Below are positions 44,484 to 52,917 of a stretch of 64,000 bases of DNA, piece after piece. The notes below the pieces were generated by a model. The model was not told where the DNA came from, ran no database searches, and saw only the letters and a list, made by a program, of their open reading frames with translations. Location of the stretch: contig NZ_WFIX01000175.1 of assembly GCF_009745985.1 (NCBI RefSeq), positions 310,001 to 374,000 of the forward strand. The letters are read 5' to 3'. Position numbers and translations under genes: made by a program. Numbering within the stretch: the first letter of the stretch is position 1; each line of letters opens with the position of its first letter. Source of the DNA: Microbacterium karelineae (GTDB lineage: Bacteria; Actinomycetota; Actinomycetes; Actinomycetales; Microbacteriaceae).

Positions 44484-45650
44484 GTGCGGGGCGTGAGCGC
44501 GCGGGGAGCGGCGATCGCGTCGGCGTTCCTCGTGACGATCGCCGTCTCGGCATGTGCGCCCGAGCCTGCCGAGGAACCGACGCCGGCCCCATCGGCGTCG
44601 GCGAGCGCGTCCCCGATCGCGACGCCCACGCCCACGCCGGTCGCGACGCCGCCGACGGCCGCCGCCGACCTGGTCGCCGAGATGACGGTCCTCGAGAAGG
44701 CGGCCGCGGTCGTGATGGGCTACGCGGCGGGAACCGACCCGGCGGCGCTCGCGGGGTATGTCGCGGCCGGCCCCCAGGGGGTGATCCTCATGGGCGACAA
44801 CGTGCCTGCGGATCCCGACGCGCTCGGCGCGCTCACCTCCGCGATCGCGGCGACAGCGGATCCGCCCCCGCTCATCGCGATCGACCAGGAGGGCGGCGTC
44901 GTCTCCCGCCTGCCGTGGGACGATCTCGCCTCGGCGCGCGACCTCAAGGGCGCGGATCCCACGGCCATCGAGGAGGCGTTCGCGGGCCGCGGCGAGCTGC
45001 TCGCGGAGGCCGGCGTCACGGTGAACTTCGGAGTCGTCGCCGATGTCCCACGAGGTGACGGATCCTTCATCTTCTCGCGGGCGTTCGGCACGGATCCGAG
45101 CGCGGTCGCCGACGCGATCGCGGCCGCGGTGCGGGGAGAGGACGACCTCGTGCTCACGACGCTCAAGCACTTCCCGGGGCATGGGGCGGCGGAAGGCGAT
45201 TCGCACCACCTGATCCCGGCGACGAACCTGGGATATGACGCGTGGCGCGCGGGCGACGCGCTGCCGTTTGCGGCGGGGATCGACGCGGGTGCGGAGCTCG
45301 TGATGATGGGCCACCTGCGGTTCACGGCCGTGGACGACCGGCCCGCCTCCCTGTCGCCCGAGTGGTACCGCATCCTCCGCGACGAGCTCGGCTTCGACGG
45401 CGTCGCCGTCACCGACGACCTCGGGATGCTGCTCTCGTCGGGCGAGGCCGCGTACGCCGACCCTGCCGGCAACGCCGTCGCCGCGCTCGCGGCCGGCGCG
45501 GATCTCGTGCTCATGGTGGCCGGATCGGATACCGGCACGGCGGGCGCGATGATCGATGGGATCGCCGAAGCGATCCACGACGGATCGCTCCCCGACGAAC
45601 GGCTCGACGAGGCGGCCGCGCGCGTGCTCGCGCTGCGGCTCGCGTCGTAG
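44484..45650 (+). CDS. Lipoprotein glycoside hydrolase family 3 (NagZ-like)
   Basis: A 388-residue exported protein. The N-terminus has a lipobox (IAVSAC, Cys about 24) and a Pro/Thr/Ala linker. The GH3 domain contains IDQEGGVVSRLPW, LKHFPGHGAAEGDSHH (the NagZ His-Asp acid pair) and VAVTDDLGM with the nucleophile Asp. It would remove beta-N-acetylglucosamine from cell-wall muropeptides outside the membrane. GTG 44484 is chosen because the signal peptide starts right after it. It is 7 bp after betC. Confidence 0.88.
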   Translation: MRGVSARGAAIASAFLVTIAVSACAPEPAEEPTPAPSASASASPIATPTPTPVATPPTAAADLVAEMTVLEKAAAVVMGYAAGTDPAALAGYVAAGPQGVILMGDNVPADPDALGALTSAIAATADPPPLIAIDQEGGVVSRLPWDDLASARDLKGADPTAIEEAFAGRGELLAEAGVTVNFGVVADVPRGDGSFIFSRAFGTDPSAVADAIAAAVRGEDDLVLTTLKHFPGHGAAEGDSHHLIPATNLGYDAWRAGDALPFAAGIDAGAELVMMGHLRFTAVDDRPASLSPEWYRILRDELGFDGVAVTDDLGMLLSSGEAAYADPAGNAVAALAAGADLVLMVAGSDTGTAGAMIDGIAEAIHDGSLPDERLDEAAARVLALRLAS

Positions 45651-45657
45651 CGATCCG

Positions 45658-45870
45658 CTAGACCCGGCGGAACTCCGGTCGGTCCGTCCCGGGCTTCAGG
45701 TGTGAGATCAGCGCACCTTTGGCGATCTCGAGCGTCGGATAGGCGCCGATCTCGCGGCGGTCCGACATGACGACGTGGAACAGATCGTCCTCATGACGGA
45801 TCGAGCCGACGGCCCCCGCCTTCCCGTATGCCATCCACAGCATGTCCATCTGCGTCGCACTCATGGCCAT
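45658..45870 (-). CDS. 70-residue conserved hypothetical protein
   Basis: A small protein convergent with the GH3 gene and divergent from dinB. It has a compact alpha/beta look (RHEDDLFHVVMSDRREIGAYPTLEIAKGALISHLKPG), similar to short actinobacterial methyltransferase-like hypothetical proteins. No catalytic motif is visible. Its ATG has GAGAGGAATG just upstream. Confidence 0.65.
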   Translation of the reverse strand: MAMSATQMDMLWMAYGKAGAVGSIRHEDDLFHVVMSDRREIGAYPTLEIAKGALISHLKPGTDRPEFRRV

Positions 45871-45968
45871 TCCTCTCGTGAACCACGGTCCACACTGGGC
45901 GTGTGGCTCATACGGTACGCCGTCCGCGGCGCGGCTTCCAGCCCCGTCGGCGGGGGAGAATGGAAGCC

Positions 45969-47231
45969 ATGAGCAGGCAGGATGGATCCGGCAGACTCGT
46001 CTCGCGCGCGGGCGCGGACGATGCCGGCGCGCACATCCTGCACGTCGACATGGACGCCTTCTACGTCGCCGTCGAGACCCTCGACGATCCCTCGCTCGCG
46101 GGGAAGCCGGTCGTGATCGCGCATCCGGACGGCCGCTCGGTCGTCTCGAGCGCGTCGTACGAGGCGCGCCGCTACGGCGTGCGCTCGGCCATGCCGATCG
46201 GGATGGCCCTGCGTCTGTGCCCGCGCGCCATCGTCGTCCCGCCGACGTTCGAGCGCTATCGGGAGGTGTCCGCCCGCGTGATGGAGGTGTTCCGCAGCAT
46301 CACGCCGCTCGTCGAGCCGCTGTCGATCGATGAGGCGTTCCTCGATGTGCGCGGCGCGCGGCGTCTCTGGGGCACGCCCGGCGAGATCGCAGTGCTGATC
46401 CGTCGCCGCGTGCGTGAGGAGATCGGGATCACGTGCAGCGTGGGCGCGGCCGCGACGAAGCACGTCGCGAAGATGGCGTCGACGGCGTCGAAGCCGGACG
46501 GGATGCTCTTCATCCCCGCGGCGCGCACGCAGGAGTTCCTCGATCCGCGTCCCGCGGGATCCATGTGGGGCGTCGGGCCGAAGGCCGCGGAATCGCTCGC
46601 ATCGCGCGCGATCCGCACCATCCACGACGTGCGCTCCACGCCCGTCACGGCGCTCGCACGGATCGTCGGAGCGTCGCAGGCGCAGCGGATCCACGACCTG
46701 GCCCACGGGCGCGATCCGCGCGGGATCGAGACGACGCGGACGGAGAAGAGCGTCTCGCACGAGGAGACGTTCCACACCGATGTGACGGATCCGGAGATGC
46801 TGCGCGCGGAACTGCTGCGCCTCGCCGACCGGGTCGCGGTCCGGCTGCGGAGAGGCGGGATGGAGGCGTCGGGCGTCGCGATCAAGCTGCGCTTCAGCGA
46901 CTTCGCGACGATCACCCGATCCCAGGCCCTGTCCGAGCCGACGGCGGTCGGGCAGCGCATCGCGCAGGTGGCGCGGGACCTGCTCGCGGCCGTCGACCTG
47001 CGGGCCCCTGTCCGGCTCATCGGAGTGCGCGCCGAGCGCCTCGTGCCCGCGGGATCCGCGGCGGTCGCGCTGTGGGACGACGACGGCGACTGGAAGCAGG
47101 TCGAGGGGGCGCTCGACCGTGCCTCCGCGCGCTTCGGGGCGGGGTCCGTCACGCGCGCGTCCGCGCTCCCGAACGAGCGGCGCGCGCGGCACGTGCCGGC
47201 GTACGATCGACCGCCTGAGGACAGCGACTGA
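45969..47231 (+). CDS. dinB: DNA polymerase IV
   Basis: A 420-residue Y-family polymerase for translesion synthesis. Active-site acids are in ILHVDMDAFYVAVE and PLSIDEAFLDVRG; the YGVRSAMPIGMA fingers, an HhH thumb and a C-terminal little-finger domain (VSHEETF, VAIKLRFSDFATITRS) are present. ATG 45969 is the likely start; an ATG nine bases upstream is possible. There is no clear beta-clamp motif at the C-terminus, which ends RPPEDSD. Confidence 0.93.
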   Translation: MSRQDGSGRLVSRAGADDAGAHILHVDMDAFYVAVETLDDPSLAGKPVVIAHPDGRSVVSSASYEARRYGVRSAMPIGMALRLCPRAIVVPPTFERYREVSARVMEVFRSITPLVEPLSIDEAFLDVRGARRLWGTPGEIAVLIRRRVREEIGITCSVGAAATKHVAKMASTASKPDGMLFIPAARTQEFLDPRPAGSMWGVGPKAAESLASRAIRTIHDVRSTPVTALARIVGASQAQRIHDLAHGRDPRGIETTRTEKSVSHEETFHTDVTDPEMLRAELLRLADRVAVRLRRGGMEASGVAIKLRFSDFATITRSQALSEPTAVGQRIAQVARDLLAAVDLRAPVRLIGVRAERLVPAGSAAVALWDDDGDWKQVEGALDRASARFGAGSVTRASALPNERRARHVPAYDRPPEDSD

Positions 47232-47238
47232 GCAGGCG

Positions 47239-47294
47239 GCGACCGAGCAGGTGCCGTCGCCCACGGAGCGGGTGCTGCAGGCGACCGAGCAGGT
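47239..47294 (+). repeat. 14-bp direct repeat between dinB and the next gene
   Basis: GCGACCGAGCAGGT occurs at 47239-47252 and 47281-47294, 42 bp apart. The second copy runs into TACTGT, the likely -10 of the next gene. Confidence 0.7.
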
Positions 47295-47306
47295 ACTGTA
47301 GGTGCC

Positions 47307-47633
47307 ATGCCCAACATCGCGATCGAACTCGGCAAGCTCAGCGGCAACCTCGGCGTGACGGCAGCGTACGGCGAGCAGCAGGACCTCGACGGCGTCAAGG
47401 TGCTTCCCGTCGCGGCGACCTGGTCCGGCTTCGGCGGCGGATCCGACGAGGCGGGCAACGGCGGCGGCGGAGGCGGCGGATTCTCCGTGCCGGTCGGCGC
47501 ATACATCCGCCGCGGATCCGAGTTCCGCTTCGCGCCGAACATCGTCACGCTCCTCGCGACGCTCACGCCGTTCGTCTTCGTGGCGGGCCGCGCCCTGGGG
47601 TACGTCATCAAGTGCCTCAAGAAGAAGCGCTGA
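47307..47633 (+). CDS. GerW/YtfJ-like small protein
   Basis: A 108-residue protein with an N-terminal beta region (NLGVTAAYGEQQDLDGVKVLPVAATW), a Gly-rich loop (GNGGGGGGGFSVPVGAYIRRG) and a C-terminal hydrophobic helix with a basic end (LLATLTPFVFVAGRALGYVIKCLKKKR). The Gly-rich segment followed by a strand resembles the GerW/YtfJ spore-protein family, which also occurs in non-sporulating actinobacteria. The start may be leaderless (TACTGT at 47293). Confidence 0.6.
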   Translation: MPNIAIELGKLSGNLGVTAAYGEQQDLDGVKVLPVAATWSGFGGGSDEAGNGGGGGGGFSVPVGAYIRRGSEFRFAPNIVTLLATLTPFVFVAGRALGYVIKCLKKKR

Positions 47634-48190
47634 CGACGACGCTGAGCGCGGCCGCGATCGACGGAGTCGTCGACGCGGCCGTTCGCGCCCTCACCACCGC
47701 ACCAGGGGCGTCCCGGCGCATCGTGATCGACGGGCGCAGCGGATCGGGCAAGACGACGGCCGCGCACCGCATCGGGCGTGCCACGTCGGCGCGGGTCGTG
47801 TCCCTCGACGAGTTCTATCCCGGCTGGCGCGGGCTCGAGGCCGGGACTGCGATCGCCGAGGAGCTCGTCCGCACCCACGCGGAGGGCCGCGTGGGGGAGT
47901 ACCACCGGTGGAACTGGGACGCGGGCGAATGGGATCCCGAGACGCGGCGTGTGGATCCCCGCGTGCCGCTCGTGCTCGAGGGATGCGGGAGCCTCACCGC
48001 GTCGACGGCGGCGCGGTCGGCCGCGGCGATCTGGATGGACGGCGACGCGTCCGTCAGGCGTGCGAGCGCGCTCGCACGCGACGGCGAGACGTTCGCGCCG
48101 TTCTGGGAGGTGTGGGCCGAGCAGGAAGAACGACACATGGCCGCGCACGACCCGCGCACGCTCGCGACGATCGACGTCGACGTGGCGTGA
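47612..48190 (+). CDS. Uridine kinase-like P-loop protein
   Basis: Up to 192 residues. The Walker A motif DGRSGSGKTT is at residues 40-49, followed by VVSLDEFYPGW and the WNWDAGEWDPE segment seen in uridine kinase-like NTPases of actinobacteria. The phosphorylated substrate is not known. The start is uncertain: GTG 47612 overlaps the previous gene by 22 bp and lacks a good ribosome site. Confidence 0.7.
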   Translation: MPQEEALTTTLSAAAIDGVVDAAVRALTTAPGASRRIVIDGRSGSGKTTAAHRIGRATSARVVSLDEFYPGWRGLEAGTAIAEELVRTHAEGRVGEYHRWNWDAGEWDPETRRVDPRVPLVLEGCGSLTASTAARSAAAIWMDGDASVRRASALARDGETFAPFWEVWAEQEERHMAAHDPRTLATIDVDVA

Positions 48191-48197
48191 CGCACGA

Positions 48198-48683
48198 TCA
48201 GCGGTCGGTGCGCTCCTCGGCGACCTGCACGAGCCCCTCGAGCCGGTAGCCGAGCCAGTCGTACAGACCGTAGCTCGGGTCGTCCTCGTCGTGATCGGAG
48301 TCGTCCGTGATGCCGAGCCGGCTCGCGAGCACGAGCCGCAGGGCTGCGAGCGTGCGCATCCAGGCGTCGAGGTGGCCGCCCTCGATCGACACGTCGACGG
48401 GTGCGAGGGCCTCGTCGAGGGTCGCGTCCTCGATCTGGGCGAGGTCGCGCTTCACGGTCGCTGCGTCGTGGGCGCGCCGTCCGAGGAGGTCGCCGCGCGT
48501 CACCTGCTGGAATTCGCGAGAGGCCTCTGCGTCCTCGGGGTAGGCGTCGGGAGCGAGCCGGGCGAGCGCCGGGTCGCCTGCCGGATCCTCCTCCGTCACG
48601 AGGGTCTCGAACTGCGTCACGAGATCGCTGAGGTGCGTGGCCTCGATCCGCGTGAGGGTGAGGATCACGAGTGCATCGCTCAT
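48198..48683 (-). CDS. DUF2017 family protein
   Basis: A 161-residue acidic protein starting at the complement of 48681-48683, overlapping the clpS stop. It begins LVILTLTRIEATHLSDLVTQFETLV and ends with SYGLYDWLGYRLEGLVQV, the form of DUF2017 proteins, which are found directly after clpS in Actinobacteria. Co-translation with clpS suggests a role in the Clp protease pathway, perhaps substrate handling, but no activity is known to me. Confidence 0.8.
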   Translation of the reverse strand: MSDALVILTLTRIEATHLSDLVTQFETLVTEEDPAGDPALARLAPDAYPEDAEASREFQQVTRGDLLGRRAHDAATVKRDLAQIEDATLDEALAPVDVSIEGGHLDAWMRTLAALRLVLASRLGITDDSDHDEDDPSYGLYDWLGYRLEGLVQVAEERTDR

Positions 48684-48988
48684 CGCGGCGCCTTCCGTAC
48701 GGTGGCCCACAGGCCATAGTCGTGCATGGCCTGGGCGTGCAGCTCCATCTGCTCGCGCGCGCCCTCCGCGACGACCGCGTGGCCCTCGTGGTGCACGGCG
48801 AGCATGAGCTGCGTCGCGCGCTCCTGCGAGAAGCCGAAGTACTCGCGGAACACCCGCACGACGTAGCTCATGAGGTTGACGGGATCGTCCCAGACGACGG
48901 TCTGCCACGGCACGGCCGCGGCGGGCGCGGAGATCCGTTCCGTCTCCTCGTCGAGGCCGGGACGCGCGAACACGGTGTCGGCGGCCAT
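48680..48988 (-). CDS. clpS: ATP-dependent Clp protease adaptor ClpS
   Basis: A 102-residue N-end rule adaptor for ClpC/ClpA. The conserved core WQTVVWDDPVNLMSYVVRVFREYFGFS (Asn/Asp pocket residues) and ATQLMLAVHHEGHAVVAEG are present. The start (complement 48986-48988) overlaps the stop of the upstream metallopeptidase, and the end overlaps DUF2017, so the three genes form one tightly coupled operon read leftward. Confidence 0.95.
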   Translation of the reverse strand: MAADTVFARPGLDEETERISAPAAAVPWQTVVWDDPVNLMSYVVRVFREYFGFSQERATQLMLAVHHEGHAVVAEGAREQMELHAQAMHDYGLWATVRKAPR

Positions 48989-49329
48989 CAGGCCCACCCC
49001 AGCTCGTGGAGTCTGTCGTCGTCGATGCCGTAGAAGTGCGCGATCTCGTGCACCAGCGTCGTGTGCACCTCGTCGCGGAGCTCGTCTGCCGTCTCGCACT
49101 GCGCCAGGTGCGGCTCGCGGTAGACGATGATGCGGTCGGGAAGCTCGCCCATGCCGTACCGGCCGCGCTCCGTGAGGGCGAGCCCGTCGTACAGGCCGAG
49201 GAGGTCGAGGGATCCGTCCTCCGGGCGATCCTCGACGACGAAGATCACGTTGTCGAGCCCATCGACCATGTCGTCGGGGAGCCGATCGAGTTCGTCGACC
49301 ACGAGGGCTTCGAACTCGTCCGCTTCCAT
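48988..49329 (-). CDS. Small zincin metallopeptidase-family protein
   Basis: A 113-residue protein with H94EIAHFYGIDDDRLHELG, an HExxHxxG zincin motif near the C-terminus, and the acidic N-terminal FEALVVDELDRLPDDMVDGLDNV typical of the single-domain 'metallopeptidase family' found beside clpS. It probably binds zinc; peptidase activity of such minimal forms is unproven. First gene of the clpS operon. Confidence 0.85.
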   Translation of the reverse strand: MEADEFEALVVDELDRLPDDMVDGLDNVIFVVEDRPEDGSLDLLGLYDGLALTERGRYGMGELPDRIIVYREPHLAQCETADELRDEVHTTLVHEIAHFYGIDDDRLHELGWA

Positions 49330-49421
49330 GCCTCGAGTCTATCGGGGCGCGGCGTGCCGACGGTCGGAGGAGCATGCTTGACGCCCCAGCCGGCCCGGCC
49401 CGCGCGTGTCAGACTGAGCCG

Positions 49422-50630
49422 GTGAAGACGACGGCGAGCTGGGAGGACACAGCGGAGCGAACGCGATCCGAGGTCGCGCCGGGGGACAGGTCGAACCGGT
49501 GGGCAGGGTGGGTGGTGTTCTCGATCATGGGCGCCCTCGCACTGGTCGCCGCCGACCTCCTCCATCGCGCTCTCGCGTGGCGCGGATCCGCCGAGATGTG
49601 GCACGCCGTCGAGACATGGGTTCCGACCCTCGTCCCGGCCCACGCGGGCTACACCGTGGATCCGTGGCCGGCGCTCATCTGGGTGATGCTGCTCGGCACT
49701 CTCGTCTTCGTGTCCGCTGCGTTCGCGACGGCCATCCTCACTCTGGTGTGGGAGCGGCCGTGGTGGGCGCGGCTGCTGCCGCTCTGGGGTGCCGCCGTGC
49801 TGACCGCCGTCGTCGTGGCGGGGCTCGCACAGGCCGGCGGGTGGCTCCTGCAGGTCGAGACCTTCGGTGGACGCGGCGGCTCCCACATCCGGATGTTCGT
49901 GTTCCCGGCCCTGGAGGAGGCGGTCCGGTGGGGGCTCCTGTGGGGATGGATCCCCGCTCTCGCGACCGTCGTCATCCGCCCACCGCGGCCGACCGGTCGG
50001 GCGCGTCGACGCGCGCTGTTCGTCGCGGTCGCGCTGCTCGCGGCGGCCGCGGTGGCGGGTGCGTGTCTCGTCGCCGCGACCCGCGGGGCGGCGCTGTCCG
50101 CGCAGACCGCCGTCGCGCAGCCGGCAGCGAAAGCGGAGACGACAGAAGACGATGCCGTCGACATCGTGACCGCTCCGACATCTCCGCCGGCGGAGGTCGC
50201 AGCGACCGCGGCGCCGGACTTTCCCGGTCGCTGCGCCGAGGACGACGTGGAAGTCGTGATCCTCGGCGTCGACGCGGCGACCGGATCCCGCTTCCTCGCT
50301 CTGGAGGCGCGCAACACGTCGGATATGGCCTGCGAACTGCAGGGCGCGCCTGATCTCGCGTTCACGGATGACGCGGGGGATGAGATCCTGCCCGTAATCG
50401 TCACCTCGGAGCGAGTGGGGTCGGGGCCCGCGCCGGATGCGCCCGTGACCGTCGCGCCCGGGGAAGCCGTGCGTGCGGATCTGAGCTGGCGTGCTCCCAC
50501 GGGCCGACCGGGCGGGCTCACGGTGCTGATGGCGCCATGGCCGGGTGCACATCGCGTGTCCGAAGTGGAGACGCTCGACGTCGTCGACGGTGCGGAGATG
50601 GCGCTGACACCGTGGTACGTGGAGGAATGA
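49422..50630 (+). CDS. Membrane protein with DUF4232-like C-terminal domain
   Basis: A 402-residue protein starting at GTG 49422 (CAGACT box 49411-49416 just upstream, leaderless). It has about five membrane helices in residues 20-235, then a Thr/Ala/Pro linker and an extracellular domain (about 275-400) with C-AEDDVEVVILGVDAATGSRFLALEARNTSDMACELQG, which fits DUF4232-type beta domains. No enzymatic motif is seen. It shares a bidirectional terminator with tRNA-His. Confidence 0.75.
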   Translation: MKTTASWEDTAERTRSEVAPGDRSNRWAGWVVFSIMGALALVAADLLHRALAWRGSAEMWHAVETWVPTLVPAHAGYTVDPWPALIWVMLLGTLVFVSAAFATAILTLVWERPWWARLLPLWGAAVLTAVVVAGLAQAGGWLLQVETFGGRGGSHIRMFVFPALEEAVRWGLLWGWIPALATVVIRPPRPTGRARRRALFVAVALLAAAAVAGACLVAATRGAALSAQTAVAQPAAKAETTEDDAVDIVTAPTSPPAEVAATAAPDFPGRCAEDDVEVVILGVDAATGSRFLALEARNTSDMACELQGAPDLAFTDDAGDEILPVIVTSERVGSGPAPDAPVTVAPGEAVRADLSWRAPTGRPGGLTVLMAPWPGAHRVSEVETLDVVDGAEMALTPWYVEE

Positions 50631-50646
50631 GGGTTCCCGGCGAACG

Positions 50647-50684
50647 GAGAAGGCCCGTTCTCTCGCGAGAGAACGGGCCTTCTC
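50647..50684. terminator. 38-bp perfect palindrome, bidirectional terminator
   Basis: GAGAAGGCCCGTTCTCTCG is followed by its exact complement. It lies between the rightward membrane protein gene and the leftward tRNA-His, serving both. Confidence 0.9.
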
Positions 50685-50688
50685 GATA

Positions 50689-50765
50689 TGGGGTGGCTGA
50701 CGGGGCTTGAACCCGCGACCCCCGCGACCACAACGCGGTGCTCTACCAGCTGAGCTACAGCCACC
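50689..50765 (-). tRNA. tRNA-His (GTG)
   Basis: On the minus strand the sequence folds as a full cloverleaf: acceptor GTGGCTG/CAGCCAC, D-arm GTAGCTCAGCTGGTAGAGC, anticodon stem CCGCG with loop TTGTGGT (anticodon GTG) and T-arm GCGGGTTCAAGCCCCGT. The extra G-1 faces C73, as tRNA-His requires. CCA is encoded (complement of 50689-50691). Confidence 0.97.
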
Positions 50766-50801
50766 ATGTCCCTGCTCGCGCAGGGCAACCCGACTATTTT
50801 G

Positions 50802-51425
50802 TCACAGGTTCGAGGCGAACTCGTTCACGACATTCTCAGCAATCGCCTTCGCCTCGTCGGTCGTCGGGCCGGGCTCCGCGACGAAGGCCGCGCGGCGGTA
50901 GTACCGCAGCTCGCGGATCGATTCCCGGATGTCCGCGAGGGCCCGGTGGCCGCCGTTCTTCTCGGGGGATTGGAAGTACACGCGGGGCATCCATCGGCGC
51001 GCGAGCTCCTTGATGCTCGACACGTCGACGTTGCGGTAGTGCAGGTAGCCGTCGAGCTGCGGCATGTACTTCGCGAGGAACATCCGGTCGGTCCCGATGG
51101 TGTTGCCCGCGAGCGGCGCCTTGCGCTCCTGCGGCACGAAGCGCTTCACGTACTCGAGCACTCGGCGCTCCGCCTCGGCGAGCGGGACGCCCTGGGGGAT
51201 CTCCGCGTCGAGGCCGCTCGCCGCGTGCATCTTCGTGACGAACTCGCCCATGTTCTCGAGCGCCGCGTCCGACGGCTTGATGACGATCTGGAGGCCCGGG
51301 TCGAGGACCGTGAGGTCGAAGTCCGTGACGATCACGGCGATCTCGACCAGTTCGTCGACCGCGGTGTCGAGCCCCGTCATCTCGCAGTCGATCCACACGA
51401 GCCGGTCGTTGTCTGCTGCGCTCAC
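50802..51425 (-). CDS. orn: Oligoribonuclease
   Basis: A 207-residue DEDDh exonuclease that removes diribonucleotides, ending RNA decay. RLVWIDCEMTGLD (first two acids), GNTIGTDRMFLAKYMPQLDGYLHYRNVDVSSIKEL and GGHRALADIRESIRELRYYR (His and last Asp) are all present. It starts at GTG (complement 51423-51425). It lies between tRNA-His and tRNA-Arg, both on the same strand. Confidence 0.97.
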   Translation of the reverse strand: MSAADNDRLVWIDCEMTGLDTAVDELVEIAVIVTDFDLTVLDPGLQIVIKPSDAALENMGEFVTKMHAASGLDAEIPQGVPLAEAERRVLEYVKRFVPQERKAPLAGNTIGTDRMFLAKYMPQLDGYLHYRNVDVSSIKELARRWMPRVYFQSPEKNGGHRALADIRESIRELRYYRRAAFVAEPGPTTDEAKAIAENVVNEFASNL

Positions 51426-51455
51426 CGCGCCCCTCTTCTTGTTCGTCGTTTCCTG

Positions 51456-51528
51456 TCCCCCAGGGGTGAGTCGAACACCCGGCCCTCGAATTAGAAGTTC
51501 GCCGCTCTGTCCGCTGAGCTACTGGGGG
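51456..51528 (-). tRNA. tRNA-Arg (TCT)
   Basis: The minus strand gives acceptor CCCCCAG/CTGGGGG, D-arm AGCTCAGCGGACAGAGC, anticodon stem CGAAC.. with loop CTTCTAA (anticodon TCT) and T-arm CCGGGTGTTCGACTCACCC. Discriminator A; CCA is not encoded. Confidence 0.95.
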
Positions 51529-51568
51529 TTGTTCGTTCCAGCTTACCGGCGACCTTCTCGAGGGTGTG

Positions 51569-52033
51569 TCAGCGTTCCCTCGCACGGGCCTCCCACTCGC
51601 GCTGGTATTCGCGCCGACGGCTTGTACAGAGGTCGCACCGGCATCCGCGGCGCCCCTTTGCGCCGCCGCCGTGCGCGTTCCGACGATCGCGTGACTCGAC
51701 GTCGACCTCTCGAACCTCGAGACCGAGATTGAGGAGGTGCTTTCGGAAGCGACCTCGCTCGGCGCTTCGTCGCCGGTGGCAGTTCGCGCAGACCACCTCG
51801 CACTTCGCGATCTCCGACAGGATCGTCTCCCAGCTGCGCGTCGACCCACCCACCGCCTGCGAGATGTTGAACCGCTTGCTGTGCCCGGGCAGGTGATCGA
51901 AGTCGAGAACGATGGGATCGGATTCGCCGCAGTCGCAGCACGGATGCTCGCGAAGGTAGGACATCAGCCGAACGAAATTGCGGTGTCTGTGACGCGCCTG
52001 CACCGCGCGACGATGGTCGGGATCTCGTATCAT
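51569..52033 (-). CDS. Free-standing HNH endonuclease
   Basis: A 154-residue basic protein. Residues 32-35 (CDCG) and 102-105 region (CANCH) form zinc knuckles around LDFDHLPGHSKRFNIS and CEVVCANCHRRRSAERG, the HNH fold. A second Cys pair lies in GCRCDLC (near residues 129-135), followed by a basic tail. It lies 41 bp upstream of tRNA-Arg on the same strand and opposite msrA. It may be a homing or phage-derived nuclease; no partner methylase or intron is visible. Confidence 0.8.
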   Translation of the reverse strand: MIRDPDHRRAVQARHRHRNFVRLMSYLREHPCCDCGESDPIVLDFDHLPGHSKRFNISQAVGGSTRSWETILSEIAKCEVVCANCHRRRSAERGRFRKHLLNLGLEVREVDVESRDRRNAHGGGAKGRRGCRCDLCTSRRREYQREWEARARER

Positions 52034-52222
52034 GTCGTCCTCCTGGTGACGGACAGCTTGCCGCGCAGCACTGACATTCCACGGGGCCTCTGCCGCCGCA
52101 CCTCTGCGCCGATGCGTTGGCTGGCAGTCTCCGTGGTGTCGGGGCGCGCCTCGCCCGCTCGGCGTACCGTGGAGAGGTGCGGTCGTGCGGGCCGCAGATC
52201 ACGCGTGCAGGGAGATGAGCAC

Positions 52223-52768
52223 ATGCAGACTTTCGTGCTGGCAGGCGGATGCTTCTGGTGCCTCGACGCCGCCTATCGGGCGCTGAGAGGCATCGAGGAC
52301 GTCGTCTCGGGATACACAGGCGGTCAGAGCGCCGAACCGAGCTACGAGCAGGTATGCACCGGGACGACGGGGCACGCCGAGGCTGTGAGGGTGACGTTCG
52401 ACCCGGATGTGATCCCGGCCGACGTGATCCTCGACGCGTTCTTCACGATGCACGACCCGCGGCAGCTGAACCATCAGGGTGCGGACACGGGCACGCAGTA
52501 CCGCTCGGCGATGTTCCCGGCCGACGACACGCAGCGCGAGGTGTTCGAGCGCGCGCGCGAGCGCGCGACGGATCTGTGGGACGCGCCGCTCGGCGACGCC
52601 GAGGGCGCCCTCGTCACGACGATCGAGCCGCTCGGCGAGTTCTGGAGCGCGGAGGACCACCACCAGGACTTCTTCGCCAAGAACCCCGGGCAGGGCTACT
52701 GTCTCGCCGTGGCGGTGCCGAAGGTCAACAAGGTGCGCGCGAGGTTCTCGGAGTACCTGCGCGATTGA
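52223..52768 (+). CDS. msrA: Peptide methionine sulfoxide reductase MsrA
   Basis: A 181-residue reductase of methionine S-sulfoxide. The catalytic GGCFWCLDAAYRAL is at the N-terminus, with GYTGG, GHAEAVRVTFDP, FFTMHDPRQLNHQGADTGTQYRS and DHHQDFFAKNPGQGYC. ATG 52223 sits 7 bp after GGGAGA. Longer forms from upstream starts run into DNA covering the HNH gene and are unlikely. Confidence 0.97.
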   Translation: MQTFVLAGGCFWCLDAAYRALRGIEDVVSGYTGGQSAEPSYEQVCTGTTGHAEAVRVTFDPDVIPADVILDAFFTMHDPRQLNHQGADTGTQYRSAMFPADDTQREVFERARERATDLWDAPLGDAEGALVTTIEPLGEFWSAEDHHQDFFAKNPGQGYCLAVAVPKVNKVRARFSEYLRD

Positions 52769-52825
52769 GGCCTCCGGGCCGCAGTCAGCGTGCTCACATT
52801 CGCGGATATCGCCGTTTTTCTCCAC

Positions 52826-52865
52826 ATCGCCCCGTCTCGCCCAGCGCGAGGCGGGGCGATCTTGT
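52826..52865 (+). terminator. Terminator after msrA
   Basis: A 15-bp stem (52826-52840 with 52846-52860, one G-T pair) and CCAGC loop, followed by CTTGT. Confidence 0.8.
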
Positions 52866-52917
52866 CAGTCTGTTCCCGCCGGCCGATTCGCGGCCGGGTG
52901 GAGAGAGGACGGACCCC

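Noticed and set aside
45903-45968. N-terminal extension of DNA polymerase IV from GTG 45903
   Set aside because: The extra 22 residues are basic and low in complexity and overlap the divergent promoter region. Family members begin close to ATG 45969.
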